From NCBI GenBank assembly GCA_003117195.1, contig BDSI01000086.1, positions 481,478 through 545,477 on the forward strand: a DNA stretch of 64,000 nt. Reading direction: 5' to 3'. Of this stretch, positions 13,331 to 26,300 are shown piece by piece. Below the pieces are notes generated by a model. The model was given only the letters and a program-made list of their open reading frames with translations. It ran no database searches and was not told the DNA's origin. Positions within the stretch are counted from its first letter, which is position 1. Each line of letters begins with the position of its first letter. This DNA comes from Eudorina sp. 2006-703-Eu-15 (Eukaryota; Chlorophyta; Chlorophyceae; Chlamydomonadales; Volvocaceae). A program made the translations under genes and the position numbers.

Positions 13331-13594
13331 TGTACAGGCAGGGACGTGAACCCCGAGCTGGTCCGCCTGTTGGTGGCACCTTGTGGGGTCTGGCCTCGTC
13401 TGTTTGAAACAGTGCTGCCAAGTTGCCAAGTAAGGATGCAAATGTTGGGATGTTGTGGTGTTCCTCCGGCAGCACCCACCGTTGGGTGGGTGACAGGTTC
13501 AAATCCCGGGTTTTCGAGGAGGGTATAGTATGCGGCGGCTGGCCTCGGTGATCCGGGCGGCCCGGACTCGTCTGCTCCGAGATGTGCCACGAGG

Positions 13595-13699
13595 GACCGA
13601 CTGACCCATAGGACCAACTGACCCATGGGACCGACTGACCCATGGGACTGACTGACCCATGGGACCGACTGACCCATGGGACCGACTGACCCATGGGAC
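13595..13699. repeat. 17-bp minisatellite, about 6 copies
   Basis: Unit GACCGACTGACCCATGG with a few substitutions (GACCAACTG and GACTGACTG variants). It keeps an NcoI-like CCATGG in most units. Confidence 0.95.
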
Positions 13700-15187
13700 C
13701 AGCCAAACAGTGCGCGTGTGTGTCTCCACGAGATGAACGGCACCGACGTGATACACGGGACGGGGGGGAGCGTTGACCAGCCAGATCGGCTGCGACCGGC
13801 GATTGGCGAGCACGACTCCTTGAGGCAGTGACCTCGCATGCACGGCACCAGGCATATGGAGGGGTTCTGTTTCGTACGGATTATCGCAGGGGTAGGCAGG
13901 GGTGGATGCACCCGGAACGTCTTCCTGGGTTGGACCCACCCAGTGGCCATTCAGAGTACAGGCGTGGTGAGATATGGCACGTGTACGAAGAGCGACTCAT
14001 GGCTGCGGATGTGTACTTGGGTAGTGATGCGCTTATATATCTATGATCGATGTCAGCGACATCTGTATGCCTAATCCGTCGTGCCTAATCCGTTGTGTAC
14101 CATATCGTTGTTTGCTCTCGCATCGTATATGTTTTACTTTCAAGACGTTGAATGGCAATGTACATAATAAGCCGTACTATGGCAACCCGTACAGGGGTCC
14201 CATGCCTCTGGGGATTCGAGCACGTGATGACATGTCAGGGGCCGCACGAACACCTCGTTGCGACCCAGATGTGATGTGGCCACCCAGATTCATGCCTTGG
14301 GCCATACATACCGTATTGCAAAAGGTACGCCGGGCAGGTAGGATCGGTCGAAGGTTCGCCCAGAGTCATTTGCGTCCCGCCGGGATGGAATTGCCGTGCA
14401 TACATTTCCACTGTCTTACATTACGTAATTTGACATGAATGAATGAATGAACGTTACAGCGGACCCCAGAGGGATCACCGGTGTATACCAGGGCAAGCCC
14501 CAGCAGGCCCCACCGCCAAGGCGGCAAGACACCTCCACACCTCAACGCCGCACCCAAAATACACACAGGGCCATGACCCCACCCAGCCAGACACCGAAGC
14601 AAGCAGAGGCGCACAGCAGGGCAACACTACCAAAGGGATAGGCACAGCAGAGGGCAGAATCCCCAGAGGTGGATAAAGCCAAGCACAGGGGAGGTTGCCC
14701 ACACAGGCACCCCATTACCCGGCTACCATCCCCCCTGAGGCACCAAGCGCTGCACCCTCTTGAGGTCTTGGAAGACCCACGCCTGGCTCGTGACACTGCC
14801 CAGCGACCGCTAGTGGAGTAACCCGCATCAGAAGAAATACCTAGGCCAAGCAATAACAGACCAACGGGAGCCCTGCCTCCTACCCCGCCCATCTGAGGGC
14901 AGGCCAGGTCCCCAACTTGACATGGCCCAGCAATCAGCATGTGGCCATGAAGGAAAACATCTTCCGACCCCCGCCGTCCAGGGCCTTGATGCCCTCCCTG
15001 CCCAACAGCCTGTTGGGCAGGGAGGCACACAGGGAGGCACACATATGGCGATAGAGGGAGGGACACAGGATGGATGGACGGATGCCGTGTAGTGTGTGGA
15101 CGGTTGCAACGTGAGGGAGGGACACAGGATGGATGGATGCCGTGTAGCGTGTGGACAGATCACGCATGTAACCACACTCTGCTAATA

Positions 15188-15535
15188 CAATGGTCTATAG
15201 ACCAATGACTACTGCCGTTCAGCGGTAATTGCTATAGACAATCGACTATAGACCACCATCTAAAGACCGACGAGGCCAGGCGTCTATAGCTGATTGATCT
15301 TTCTGCGCGATAGACGATTCGTCTATAGACCACCATCTACAGACGAGGCCCGGCATCTATAGATGGCCGTCTGTCTGCACAATAGATCATCGTCTATAGA
15401 CGCATCGTCTATAGGTGATCCATAGACGAGTCGTCTATAGACGACCCAATCGATCGTCTAAAAGGATGGTGTATTGGTCGACTATAGACGACTCGTCTAT
15501 AATCGCAAATAGATCGACTATAGACAGTTTTCCAT
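15188..15535. repeat. Cluster of CTATAG-centred palindromes
   Basis: About 350 bp holds more than a dozen CTATAG cores, mostly extended to GTCTATAGAC or CGTCTATAGACG, at irregular spacing. The spacers share phrases such as CCACCATCTA and GACGAGGC. This is not a simple tandem repeat, since the palindromic core is kept while the spacers vary. The function is unknown. A binding-site array or the subterminal region of an unrecognised mobile element are both possible. Confidence 0.75.
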
Positions 15536-15782
15536 TTTACAGACGAGGCGCCATGTGTGCCTGCCACATATATATACACACACAAGAGCCATGACAGGGG
15601 GATGGAGCGCGTCTGACGAACACCATCTGAGCGGCCATGGGCCTTGCTGGCCTTAGAGAAAGCCAGGTTGTCACAAGCATCACGTCAACCCATCCAGCTT
15701 AGGAGACCACCTTTGAGACCCGGCCATACAACACCCACGTAAACACGGGTGACAGGTGTTTACGTCACAAACACCTAGCCAT

Positions 15783-16290
15783 CAGCGTTGCTATCTTCCA
15801 AAACGGGGAAATAGAATTCCGCAGATTTCCGGCCTGTCGCCAGTAGCCAAAAAACCTTCGGCAGGGCAGATTTTGGGGCGCTTCCTAGGTGCCAGGAAAT
15901 AAAAACCTCCGAGTCAGGCCGGAAATATTTCTGCGTGTTTCGACAGCAGGGCCACTGCTACCACAGCTACGACAGGGATTTTCAGTCTTGGAGGCCTGAA
16001 GCGCGCTTTCCTTGCGTCGCGGATGCATATGGGAGGGTGGCCAGGAGTTGGGGACACGGCACTAGAGTGTGTTTTGGCGGTAGACAGGTGTACGACGCAG
16101 GAATTGCCCCTGCGCCTGCAGATTTCCAGGCCCTTTTGGTAGTCTGGAAAATAGTTGGCAGGGCAGATTTCCGGCTCTCCACAGCGTCAAATAAATGAAA
16201 TCTCGCAGGTTCCTTGGGGGTCCGGGAAATAGAAAAATTCCGGGTTTTTTGCCCGTAAATATTCTTTTTTTATTTAAGATAGCAACACTG
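15783..16290. mobile_element. hAT-like MITE, 508 bp, with 8-bp target duplication
   Basis: Ends are inverted: CAGCGTTGCTATCTT at the left and, read inward from the right, CAGTGTTGCTATCTT. The flanks are the perfect 8-bp direct repeat CTAGCCAT (15775-15782 and 16291-16298). An 8-bp duplication and CAG ends fit the hAT superfamily. There is no transposase frame, so it is non-autonomous. A truncated relative lies at about 48000-48219. Confidence 0.88.
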
Positions 16291-16298
16291 CTAGCCAT

Positions 16299-17399
16299 GC
16301 GTCCATCCGCGGCCCTCGCACAGCTTCCTCTTCCCAGCAAGCAAGTACGACTAAACTGTACCCGCCAGGGTACGACACCTCGCCGCCATCCGAGTAGATC
16401 GTCCTCCCGCCCCCTGACTAGGTGGCTACCCAACTGGCCTTTCGTCGGGTGTCGGTCTGTACGGCCTCCAAAGTTTAAGTTAAAGGGATGCCGGCGGGAT
16501 AGGATAAGATGTACGTATTCACTTCTTAGGCACTTATGCCGCCCTTACCGTTACCTTCATGCCCCTGGCTCGCCCCAACCCGTACCTCATGTCCCTGCTG
16601 GCCCAATTTAACCCGGCCTAGCCACTGATGACCACCATCCCCCGGGGCACAGCGGGACGTTGCGGGACACGGAGCGGTGTCCCCGTGTCCGACCGAGCGG
16701 CGGGTGGACGCACGTCGTCGACCGGGTCACTACTACCTTTGTCTCTGTGTCATATAAAAATTCCAGCGGATGTGCTATGAGTTATGAATGATAAATATGT
16801 AAAGATGACCGCAAACGGCTCATCCTTTTATTGTTTTTGTTCTAGTGAAGTGATTCTGCCAGCGGCTATCTTTAGCTCAAGCGGCTAGGGGTGTATCCCT
16901 CATGTTCTGAATCGATTGTGATTTTTGGTTGATGAAAGCGTCCCGGAAAACACCATGCGCCCATGTCTCCGTTGAAATTTTTTAAGAATATGTGTTCGTT
17001 TCTTGTTCGTTTGCAAATCCGTAAATAGAGGAATGCTGTCGTTTTGCAACAAAGGTTTTGGTATCGATTATGTTATAAAGTGATGAGTTTGGCTTACAAC
17101 CGCAACCCACACGGCCGCCGTACTGTCTTCAAACCGGCGTGCCATGCCCTTTGACCGAGTCCTGACCGCGTGCCAGGGCGTGCCATGGCCTGGGACCGAG
17201 TCCCCTGGTTTGGGACCGCGTGCCAGGGCGTGCCATGGCCTGGGACCGAGTTTTTTGTTTCGACCGGCAGGGTACTGCACATAGTCCCAAATAATTCATT
17301 CGCAAGGGTCTAAGTGTCATGCGACCAGTAGGGCATCAATCCTGCCTCGCACCTAGCTATCATTATCATATTGGGAATCCCGGGCCACCTACCCCTTCA
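16299..17399. other. Non-coding stretch between the MITE and satellite array 1
   Basis: AT-rich in 16740-17090. No gene was recognised. A phrase at about 16873 (TAGCTCAAGCGG) resembles a Pol III A box, but no tRNA fold follows. Confidence 0.4.
17136..17251. repeat. 50-bp minisatellite, about 2.5 copies
   Basis: The phrase CGTGCCAGGGCGTGCCATGG recurs exactly 50 bp apart (17169 and 17219), with a shorter diverged copy before it. Confidence 0.85.
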
Positions 17400-20300
17400 C
17401 ACAGCCTTCCCGCTGCTTGCGAATTAATTCCCCCGACACCTTTACATGATGGCGGCCCCGCCTGCGTCAATTCGCAAGCAGTACGGTCTCTCTGTGCCCC
17501 CCCGCCAGGCTGTGGAATCGTGGCGGGGGTGGTGACGGCCCAGCAACAGCAGGCGACGAAGCACACCCCCATATGGCCGCCGCACAGCCTTCCCGCTGCT
17601 TGCGAATTAATTCCCCCGACACCTTTACATGATGGCGGCCCCGCCTGCGTCAATTCGCAAGCAGTACGGTCTCTCTGTGCCCCCCCCGCCAGGCTGTGGA
17701 ATCGTGGCGGGGGTGGTGACGGCCCAGCAACAGCAGGCGACGAAGCACACCCCCATATGGCCGCCGCACAGCCTTCCCGCTGCTTGCGAATTAATTCCCC
17801 GACACCTTTACATGATGGCGGCCCCGCCTGCGTCAATTCGCAAGCAGTACGGTCTCTCTGTGCCCCCCCCGCCAGGCTGTGGAATCGTGGCGGGGGTGGT
17901 GACGGCCCAGCAACAGCAGGCGACGAAGCACACCCCCATATGGCCGCCGCACAGCCTTCCCGCTGCTTGCGAATTAATTCCCCCGACACCTTTACATGAT
18001 GGCGGCCCCGCCTGCGTCAATTCGCAAGCAGTACGGTCTCTCTGTGCCCCCCCCGCCAGGCTGTGGAATCGTGGCGGGGGTGGTGACGGCCCAGCAACAG
18101 CAGGCGACGAAGCACACCCCCATATGGCCGCCGCACAGCCTTCCCGCTGCTTGCGAATTAATTCCCCCGACACCTTTACATGATGGCGGCCCCGCCTGCG
18201 TCAATTCGCAAGCAGTACGGTCTCTCTGTGCCCCCCCGCCAGGCTGTGGAATCGTGGCGGGGGTGGTGACGGCCCAGCAACAGCAGGCGACGAAGCACAC
18301 CCCCATATGGCCGCCGCACAGCCTTCCCGCTGCTTGCGAATTAATTCCCCCGACACCTTTACATGATGGCGGCCCCGCCTGCGTCAATTCGCAAGCAGTA
18401 CGGTCTCTCTGTGCCCCCCCGCCAGGCTGTGGAATCGTGGCGGGGGTGGTGACGGCCCAGCAACAGCAGGCGACGAAGCACACCCCCATATGGCCGCCGC
18501 ACAGCCTTCCCGCTGCTTGCGAATTAATTCCCCCGACACCTTTACATGATGGCGGCCCCGCCTGCGTCAATTCGCAAGCAGTACGGTCTCTCTGTGCCCC
18601 CCCCGCCAGGCTGTGGAATCGTGGCGGGGGTGGTGACGGCCCAGCAACAGCAGGCGACGAAGCACACCCCCATATGGCCGCCGCACAGCCTTCCGCTGCT
18701 TGCGAATTAATTCCCCCGACACCTTTACATGATGGCGGCCCCGCCTGCGTCAATTCGCAAGCAGTACGGTCTCTCTGTGCCCCCCCCGCCAGGCTGTGGA
18801 ATCGTGGCGGGGGTGGTGACGGCCCAGCAACAGCAGGCGACGAAGCACACCCCCATATGGCCGCCGCACAGCCTTCCCGCTGCTTGCGAATTAATTCCCC
18901 CGACACCTTTACATGATGGCGGCCCCGCCTGCGTCAATTCGCAAGCAGTACGGTCTCTCTGTGCCCCCCCCGCCAGGCTGTGGAATCGTGGCGGGGGTGG
19001 TGACGGCCCAGCAACAGCAGGCGACGAAGCACACCCCCATATGGCCGCCGCACAGCCTTCCCGCTGCTTGCGAATTAATTCCCCCGACACCTTTACATGA
19101 TGGCGGCCCCGCCTGCGTCAATTCGCAAGCAGTACGGTCTCTCTGTGCCCCCCCCGCCAGGCTGTGGAATCGTGGCGGGGGTGGTGACGGCCCAGCAACA
19201 GCAGGCGACGAAGCACACCCCCATATGGCCGCCGCACAGCCTTCCCGCTGCTTGCGAATTAATTCCCCCGACACCTTTACATGATGGCGGCCCCGCCTGC
19301 GTCAATTCGCAAGCAGTACGGTCTCTCTGTGCCCCCCCCGCCAGGCTGTGGAATCGTGGCGGGGGTGGTGACGGCCCAGCAACAGCAGGCGACGAAGCAC
19401 ACCCCCATATGGCCGCCGCACAGCCTTCCCGCTGCTTGCGAATTAATTCCCCCGACACCTTTACATGATGGCGGCCCCGCCTGCGTCAATTCGCAAGCAG
19501 TACGGTCTCTCTGTGCCCCCCCCGCCAGGCTGTGGAATCGTGGCGGGGGTGGTGACGGCCCAGCAACAGCAGGCGACGAAGCACACCCCCATATGGCCGC
19601 CGCACAGCCTTCCCGCTGCTTGCGAATTAATTCCCCGACACCTTTACATGATGGCGGCCCCGCCTGCGTCAATTCGCAAGCAGTACGGTCTCTCTGTGCC
19701 CCCCCCGCCAGGCTGTGGAATCGTGGCGGGGGTGGTGACGGCCCAGCAACAGCAGGCGACGAAGCACACCCCCATATGGCCGCCGCACAGCCTTCCCGCT
19801 GCTTGCGAATTAATTCCCCCGACACCTTTACATGATGGCGGCCCCGCCTGCGTCAATTCGCAAGCAGTACGGTCTCTCTGTGCCCCCCCCGCCAGGCTGT
19901 GGAATCGTGGCGGGGGTGGTGACGGCCCAGCAACAGCAGGCGACGAAGCACACCCCCATATGGCCGCCGCACAGCCTTCCCGCTGCTTGCGAATTAATTC
20001 CCCCGACACCTTTACATGATGGCGGCCCCGCCTGCGTCAATTCGCAAGCAGTACGGTCTCTCTGTGCCCCCCCCGCCAGGCTGTGGAATCGTGGCGGGGG
20101 TGGTGACGGCCCAGCAACAGCAGGCGACGAAGCACACCCCCATATGGCCGCCGCACAGCCTTCCCGCTGCTTGCGAATTAATTCCCCCGACACCTTTACA
20201 TGATGGCGGCCCCGCCTGCGTCAATTCGCAAGCAGTACGGTCTCTCTGTGCCCCCCCCGCCAGGCTGTGGAATCGTGGCGGGGGTGGTGACGGCCCAGCA

Positions 20301-23300
20301 ACAGCAGGCGACGAAGCACACCCCCATATGGCCGCCGCACAGCCTTCCCGCTGCTTGCGAATTAATTCCCCCGACACCTTTACATGATGGCGGCCCCGCC
20401 TGCGTCAATTCGCAAGCAGTACGGTCTCTCTGTGCCCCCCCCGCCAGGCTGTGGAATCGTGGCGGGGGTGGTGACGGCCCAGCAACAGCAGGCGACGAAG
20501 CACACCCCCATATGGCCGCCGCACAGCCTTCCCGCTGCTTGCGAATTAATTCCCCCGACACCTTTACATGATGGCGGCCCCGCCTGCGTCAATTCGCAAG
20601 CAGTACGGTCTCTCTGTGCCCCCCCCGCCAGGCTGTGGAATCGTGGCGGGGGTGGTGACGGCCCAGCAACAGCAGGCGACGAAGCACACCCCCATATGGC
20701 CGCCGCACAGCCTTCCCGCTGCTTGCGAATTAATTCCCCCGACACCTTTACATGATGGCGGCCCCGCCTGCGTCAATTCGCAAGCAGTACGGTCTCTCTG
20801 TGCCCCCCCCGCCAGGCTGTGGAATCGTGGCGGGGGTGGTGACGGCCCAGCAACAGCAGGCGACGAAGCACACCCCCATATGGCCGCCGCACAGCCTTCC
20901 CGCTGCTTGCGAATTAATTCCCCGACACCTTTACATGATGGCGGCCCCGCCTGCGTCAATTCGCAAGCAGTACGGTCTCTCTGTGCCCCCCCCGCCAGGC
21001 TGTGGAATCGTGGCGGGGGTGGTGACGGCCCAGCAACAGCAGGCGACGAAGCACACCCCCATATGGCCGCCGCACAGCCTTCCCGCTGCTTGCGAATTAA
21101 TTCCCCCGACACCTTTACATGATGGCGGCCCCGCCTGCGTCAATTCGCAAGCAGTACGGTCTCTCTGTGCCCCCCCGCCAGGCTGTGGAATCGTGGCGGG
21201 GGTGGTGACGGCCCAGCAACAGCAGGCGACGAAGCACACCCCCATATGGCCGCCGCACAGCCTTCCCGCTGCTTGCGAATTAATTCCCCGACACCTTTAC
21301 ATGATGGCGGCCCCGCCTGCGTCAATTCGCAAGCAGTACGGTCTCTCTGTGCCCCCCCCGCCAGGCTGTGGAATCGTGGCGGGGGTGGTGACGGCCCAGC
21401 AACAGCAGGCGACGAAGCACACCCCCATATGGCCGCCGCACAGCCTTCCCGCTGCTTGCGAATTAATTCCCCCGACACCTTTACATGATGGCGGCCCCGC
21501 CTGCGTCAATTCGCAAGCAGTACGGTCTCTCTGTGCCCCCCCGCCAGGCTGTGGAATCGTGGCGGGGGTGGTGACGGCCCAGCAACAGCAGGCGACGAAG
21601 CACACCCCCATATGGCCGCCGCACAGCCTTCCCGCTGCTTGCGAATTAATTCCCCCGACACCTTTACATGATGGCGGCCCCGCCTGCGTCAATTCGCAAG
21701 CAGTACGGTCTCTCTGTGCCCCCCCGCCAGGCTGTGGAATCGTGGCGGGGGTGGTGACGGCCCAGCAACAGCAGGCGACGAAGCACACCCCCATATGGCC
21801 GCCGCACAGCCTTCCCGCTGCTTGCGAATTAATTCCCCCGACACCTTTACATGATGGCGGCCCCGCCTGCGTCAATTCGCAAGCAGTACGGTCTCTCTGT
21901 GCCCCCCCCGCCAGGCTGTGGAATCGTGGCGGGGGTGGTGACGGCCCAGCAACAGCAGGCGACGAAGCACACCCCCATATGGCCGCCGCACAGCCTTCCC
22001 GCTGCTTGCGAATTAATTCCCCCGACACCTTTACATGATGGCGGCCCCGCCTGCGTCAATTCGCAAGCAGTACGGTCTCTCTGTGCCCCCCCCGCCAGGC
22101 TGTGGAATCGTGGCGGGGGTGGTGACGGCCCAGCAACAGCAGGCGACGAAGCACACCCCCATATGGCCGCCGCACAGCCTTCCCGCTGCTTGCGAATTAA
22201 TTCCCCCGACACCTTTACATGATGGCGGCCCCGCCTGCGTCAATTCGCAAGCAGTACGGTCTCTCTGTGCCCCCCCGCCAGGCTGTGGAATCGTGGCGGG
22301 GGTGGTGACGGCCCAGCAACAGCAGGCGACGAAGCACACCCCCATATGGCCGCCGCACAGCCTTCCCGCTGCTTGCGAATTAATTCCCCGACACCTTTAC
22401 ATGATGGCGGCCCCGCCTGCGTCAATTCGCAAGCAGTACGGTCTCTCTGTGCCCCCCCCGCCAGGCTGTGGAATCGTGGCGGGGTGGTGACGGCCCAGCA
22501 ACAGCAGGCGACGAAGCACACCCCCATATGGCCGCCGCACAGCCTTCCCGCTGCTTGCGAATTAATTCCCCCGACACCTTTACATGATGGCGGCCCCGCC
22601 TGCGTCAATTCGCAAGCAGTACGGTCTCTCTGTGCCCCCCCGCCAGGCTGTGGAATCGTGGCGGGGGTGGTGACGGCCCAGCAACAGCAGGCGACGAAGC
22701 GCACCCCCATATGGCCGCCGCACAGCCTTCCCGCTGCTTGCGAATTAATTCCCCCGACACCTTTACATGATGGCGGCCCCGCCTGCGTCAATTCGCAAGC
22801 AGTACGGTCTCTCTGTGCCCCCCCGCCAGGCTGTGGAATCGTGGCGGGGGTGGTGACGGCCCAGCAACAGCAGGCGACGAAGCACACCCCCATATGGCCG
22901 CCGCACAGCCTTCCCGCTGCTTGCGAATTAATTCCCCCGACACCTTTACATGATGGCGGCCCCGCCTGCGTCAATTCGCAAGCAGTACGGTCTCTCTGTG
23001 CCCCCCCCGCCAGGCTGTGGAATCGTGGCGGGGGTGGTGACGGCCCAGCAACAGCAGGCGACGAAGCACACCCCCATATGGCCGCCGCACAGCCTTCCCG
23101 CTGCTTGCGAATTAATTCCCCCGACACCTTTACATGATGGCGGCCCCGCCTGCGTCAATTCGCAAGCAGTACGGTCTCTCTGTGCCCCCCCCGCCAGGCT
23201 GTGGAATCGTGGCGGGGGTGGTGACGGCCCAGCAACAGCAGGCGACGAAGCGCACCCCCATATGGCCGCCGCACAGCCTTCCCGCTGCTTGCGACGAATT

Positions 23301-26300
23301 AATTCCCCCGACACCTTTACATGATGGCGGCCCCGCCTGCGTCAATTCGCAAGCAGTACGGTCTCTCTGTGCCCCCCCGCCAGGCTGTGGAATCGTGGCG
23401 GGGGTGGTGACGGCCCAGCAACAGCAGGCGACGAAGCACACCCCCATATGGCCGCCGCACAGCCTTCCCGCTGCTTGCGAATTAATTCCCCCGACACCTT
23501 TACATGATGGCGGCCCCGCCTGCGTCAATTCGCAAGCAGTACGGTCTCTCTGTGCCCCCCCCGCCAGGCTGTGGAATCGTGGCGGGGGTGGTGACGGCCC
23601 AGCAACAGCAGGCGACGAAGCACACCCCCATATGGCCGCCGCACAGCCTTCCCGCTGCTTGCGAATTAATTCCCCCGACACCTTTACATGATGGCGGCCC
23701 CGCCTGCGTCAATTCGCAAGCAGTACGGTCTCTCTGTGCCCCCCCGCCAGGCTGTGGAATCGTGGCGGGGGTGGTGACGGCCCAGCAACAGCAGGCGACG
23801 AAGCACACCCCCATATGGCCGCCGCACAGCCTTCCCGCTGCTTGCGAATTAATTCCCCGCCACCTTTACATGATGGCGGCCCCGCCTGCGTCAATTCGCA
23901 AGCAGTACGGTCTCTCTGTGCCCCCCCGCCAGGCTGTGGAATCGTGGCGGGGGTGGTGACGGCCCAGCAACAGCAGGCGACGAAGCGCACCCCCATATGG
24001 CCGCCGCACAGCCTTCCCGCTGCTTGCGAATTAATTCCCCCGACACCTTTACATGATGGCGGCCCCGCCTGCGTCAATTCGCAAGCAGTACGGTCTCTCT
24101 GTGCCCCCCCCGCCAGGCTGTGGAATCGTGGCGGGGGTGGTGACGGCCCAGCAACAGCAGGCGACGAAGCACACCCCCATATGGCCGCCGCACAGCCTTC
24201 CCGCTGCTTGCGAATTAATTCCCCCGACACCTTTACATGATGGCGGCCCCGCCTGCGTCAATTCGCAAGCAGTACGGTCTCTCTGTGCCCCCCCCGCCAG
24301 GCTGTGGAATCGTGGCGGGGGTGGTGACGGCCCAGCAACAGCAGGCGACGAAGCGCACCCCCATATGGCCCCGCACAGCCTTCCCGCTGCTTGCGAATTA
24401 ATTCCCCCGACACCTTTACATGATGGCGGCCCCGCCTGCGTCAATTCGCAAGCAGTACGGTCTCTCTGTGCCCCCCCGCCAGGCTGTGGAATCGTGGCGG
24501 GGTGGTGACGGCCCAGCAACAGCAGGCGACGAAGTGCACCCCCATATGGCCGCCGCACAGCCTTCCCGCTGCTTGCGAATTAATTCCCCGACACCTTTAC
24601 ATGATGGCGGCCCCGCCTGCGTCAATTCGCAAGCAGTACGGTCTCTCTGTGCCCCCCCGCCAGGCTGTGGAATCGTGGCGGGTGGTGGCAACAGCAGGCG
24701 ACGAAGCGCACCCCCATATGGCCGCCGCACAGCCTTCCCGCTGCTTGCGAATTAATTCCCCCGACACCTTTACATGATGGCGGCCCCGCCTGCGTCAATT
24801 CGCAAGCAGTACGGTCTCTCTGTGCCCCCCCGCCAGGCTGTGGAATCGTGGCGGGGGTGGTGACGGCCCAGCAACAGCAGGCGACGAAGCACACCCCCAT
24901 ATGGCCGCCGCACAGCCTTCCCGCTGCTTGCGAATTAATTCCCCCGACACCTTTACATGATGGCGGCCCCGCCTGCGTCAATTCGCAAGCAGTACGGTCT
25001 CTCTGTGCCCCCCCGCCAGGCTGTGGAATCGTGGCGGGGGTGGTGACGGCCCAGCAACAGCAGGCGACGAAGCACACCCCCATATGGCCGCCGCACAGCC
25101 TTCCCGCTGCTTGCGAATTAATTCCCCCGCCACCTTTACATGATGGCGGCCCCGCCTGCGTCAATTCGCAAGCAGTACGGTCTCTCTGTGCCCCCCCCGC
25201 CAGGCTGTGGAATCGTGGCGGGGGTGGTGACGGCCCAGCAACAGCAGGCGACGAAGCGCACCCCCATATGGCCACCGCACAGCCTTCCCGCTGCTTGCGA
25301 ATTAATTCCCCCGACACCTTTACATGATGGCGGCCCCGCCTGCGTCAATTCGCAAGCAGTACGGTCTCTCTGTGCCCCCCCGCCAGGCTGTGGAATCGTG
25401 GCGGGGGTGGTGACGGCCCAGCAACAGCAGGCGACGAAGCGCACCCCCATATGGCCGCCGCACAGCCTTCCCGCTGCTTGCGAATTAATTCCCCCGACAC
25501 CTTTACATGATGGCGGCCCCGCCTGCGTCAATTCGCAAGCAGTACGGTCTCTCTGTGGACCCCCCCGCCAGGCTGTGGAATCGTGGCGGGGGTGGTGACG
25601 GCCCAGCAACAGCAGGCGACGAAGCGCACCCCCATATGGCCGCCGCACAGCCTTCCCGCTGCTTGCGAATTTATTCCCCCGACACCTTTACATGATGGCG
25701 GCCCCGCCTGCGTCAATTCGCAAGCAGTACGGTCTCTCTGTGGACCCCCCCGCCAGGCTGTGGAATCGTGGCGGGGGTGGTGACGGCCCAGCAACAGCAG
25801 GCGACGAAGCACACCCCCATATGGCCGCCGCACAGCCTTCCCGCTGCTTGCGAATTAATTCCCCCGACACCTTTACATGATGGCGGCCCCGCCTGCGTCA
25901 ATTCGCAAGCAGTACGGTCTCTCTGTGCCCCCCCGCCAGGCTGTGGAATCGTGGCGGGGGTGGTGACGGCCCAGCAACAGCAGGCGACGAAGCGCACCCC
26001 CATATGGCCGCCGCACAGCCTTCCCGCTGCTTGCGAATTAATTCCCCCGACACCTTTACATGATGGCGGCCCCGCCTGCGTCAATTCGCAAGCAGTACGG
26101 TCTCTCTGTGCCCCCCCCGCCAGGCTGTGGAATCGTGGCGGGGGTGGTGACGGCCCAGCAACAGCAGGCGACGAAGCACACCCCCATATGGCCGCCGCAC
26201 AGCCTTCCCGCTGCTTGCGAATTAATTCCCCCGACACCTTTACATGATGGCGGCCCCGCCTGCGTCAATTCGCAAGCAGTACGGTCTCTCTGTGCCCCCC

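Larger units (their letters stand above)
10754..15187. other. Gene-poor region upstream of the OPR gene
   Basis: 10754-11100 is AT-richer than its surroundings and should hold the OPR promoter and 5' UTR. The rest has only open frames without convincing protein character, plus the minisatellites listed separately. A motif GGTTCAAATCC at about 13494 resembles a Pol III B box but has no matching tRNA fold or A box. Confidence 0.4.

Noticed and set aside
13485..13510. tRNA or SINE signal (GGTTCAAATCC)
   Set aside because: No T-stem pairing, acceptor stem or A box at the right distance.
16873..16925. tRNA-like A box (TAGCTCAAGCGG)
   Set aside because: The following sequence does not form anticodon or T arms.
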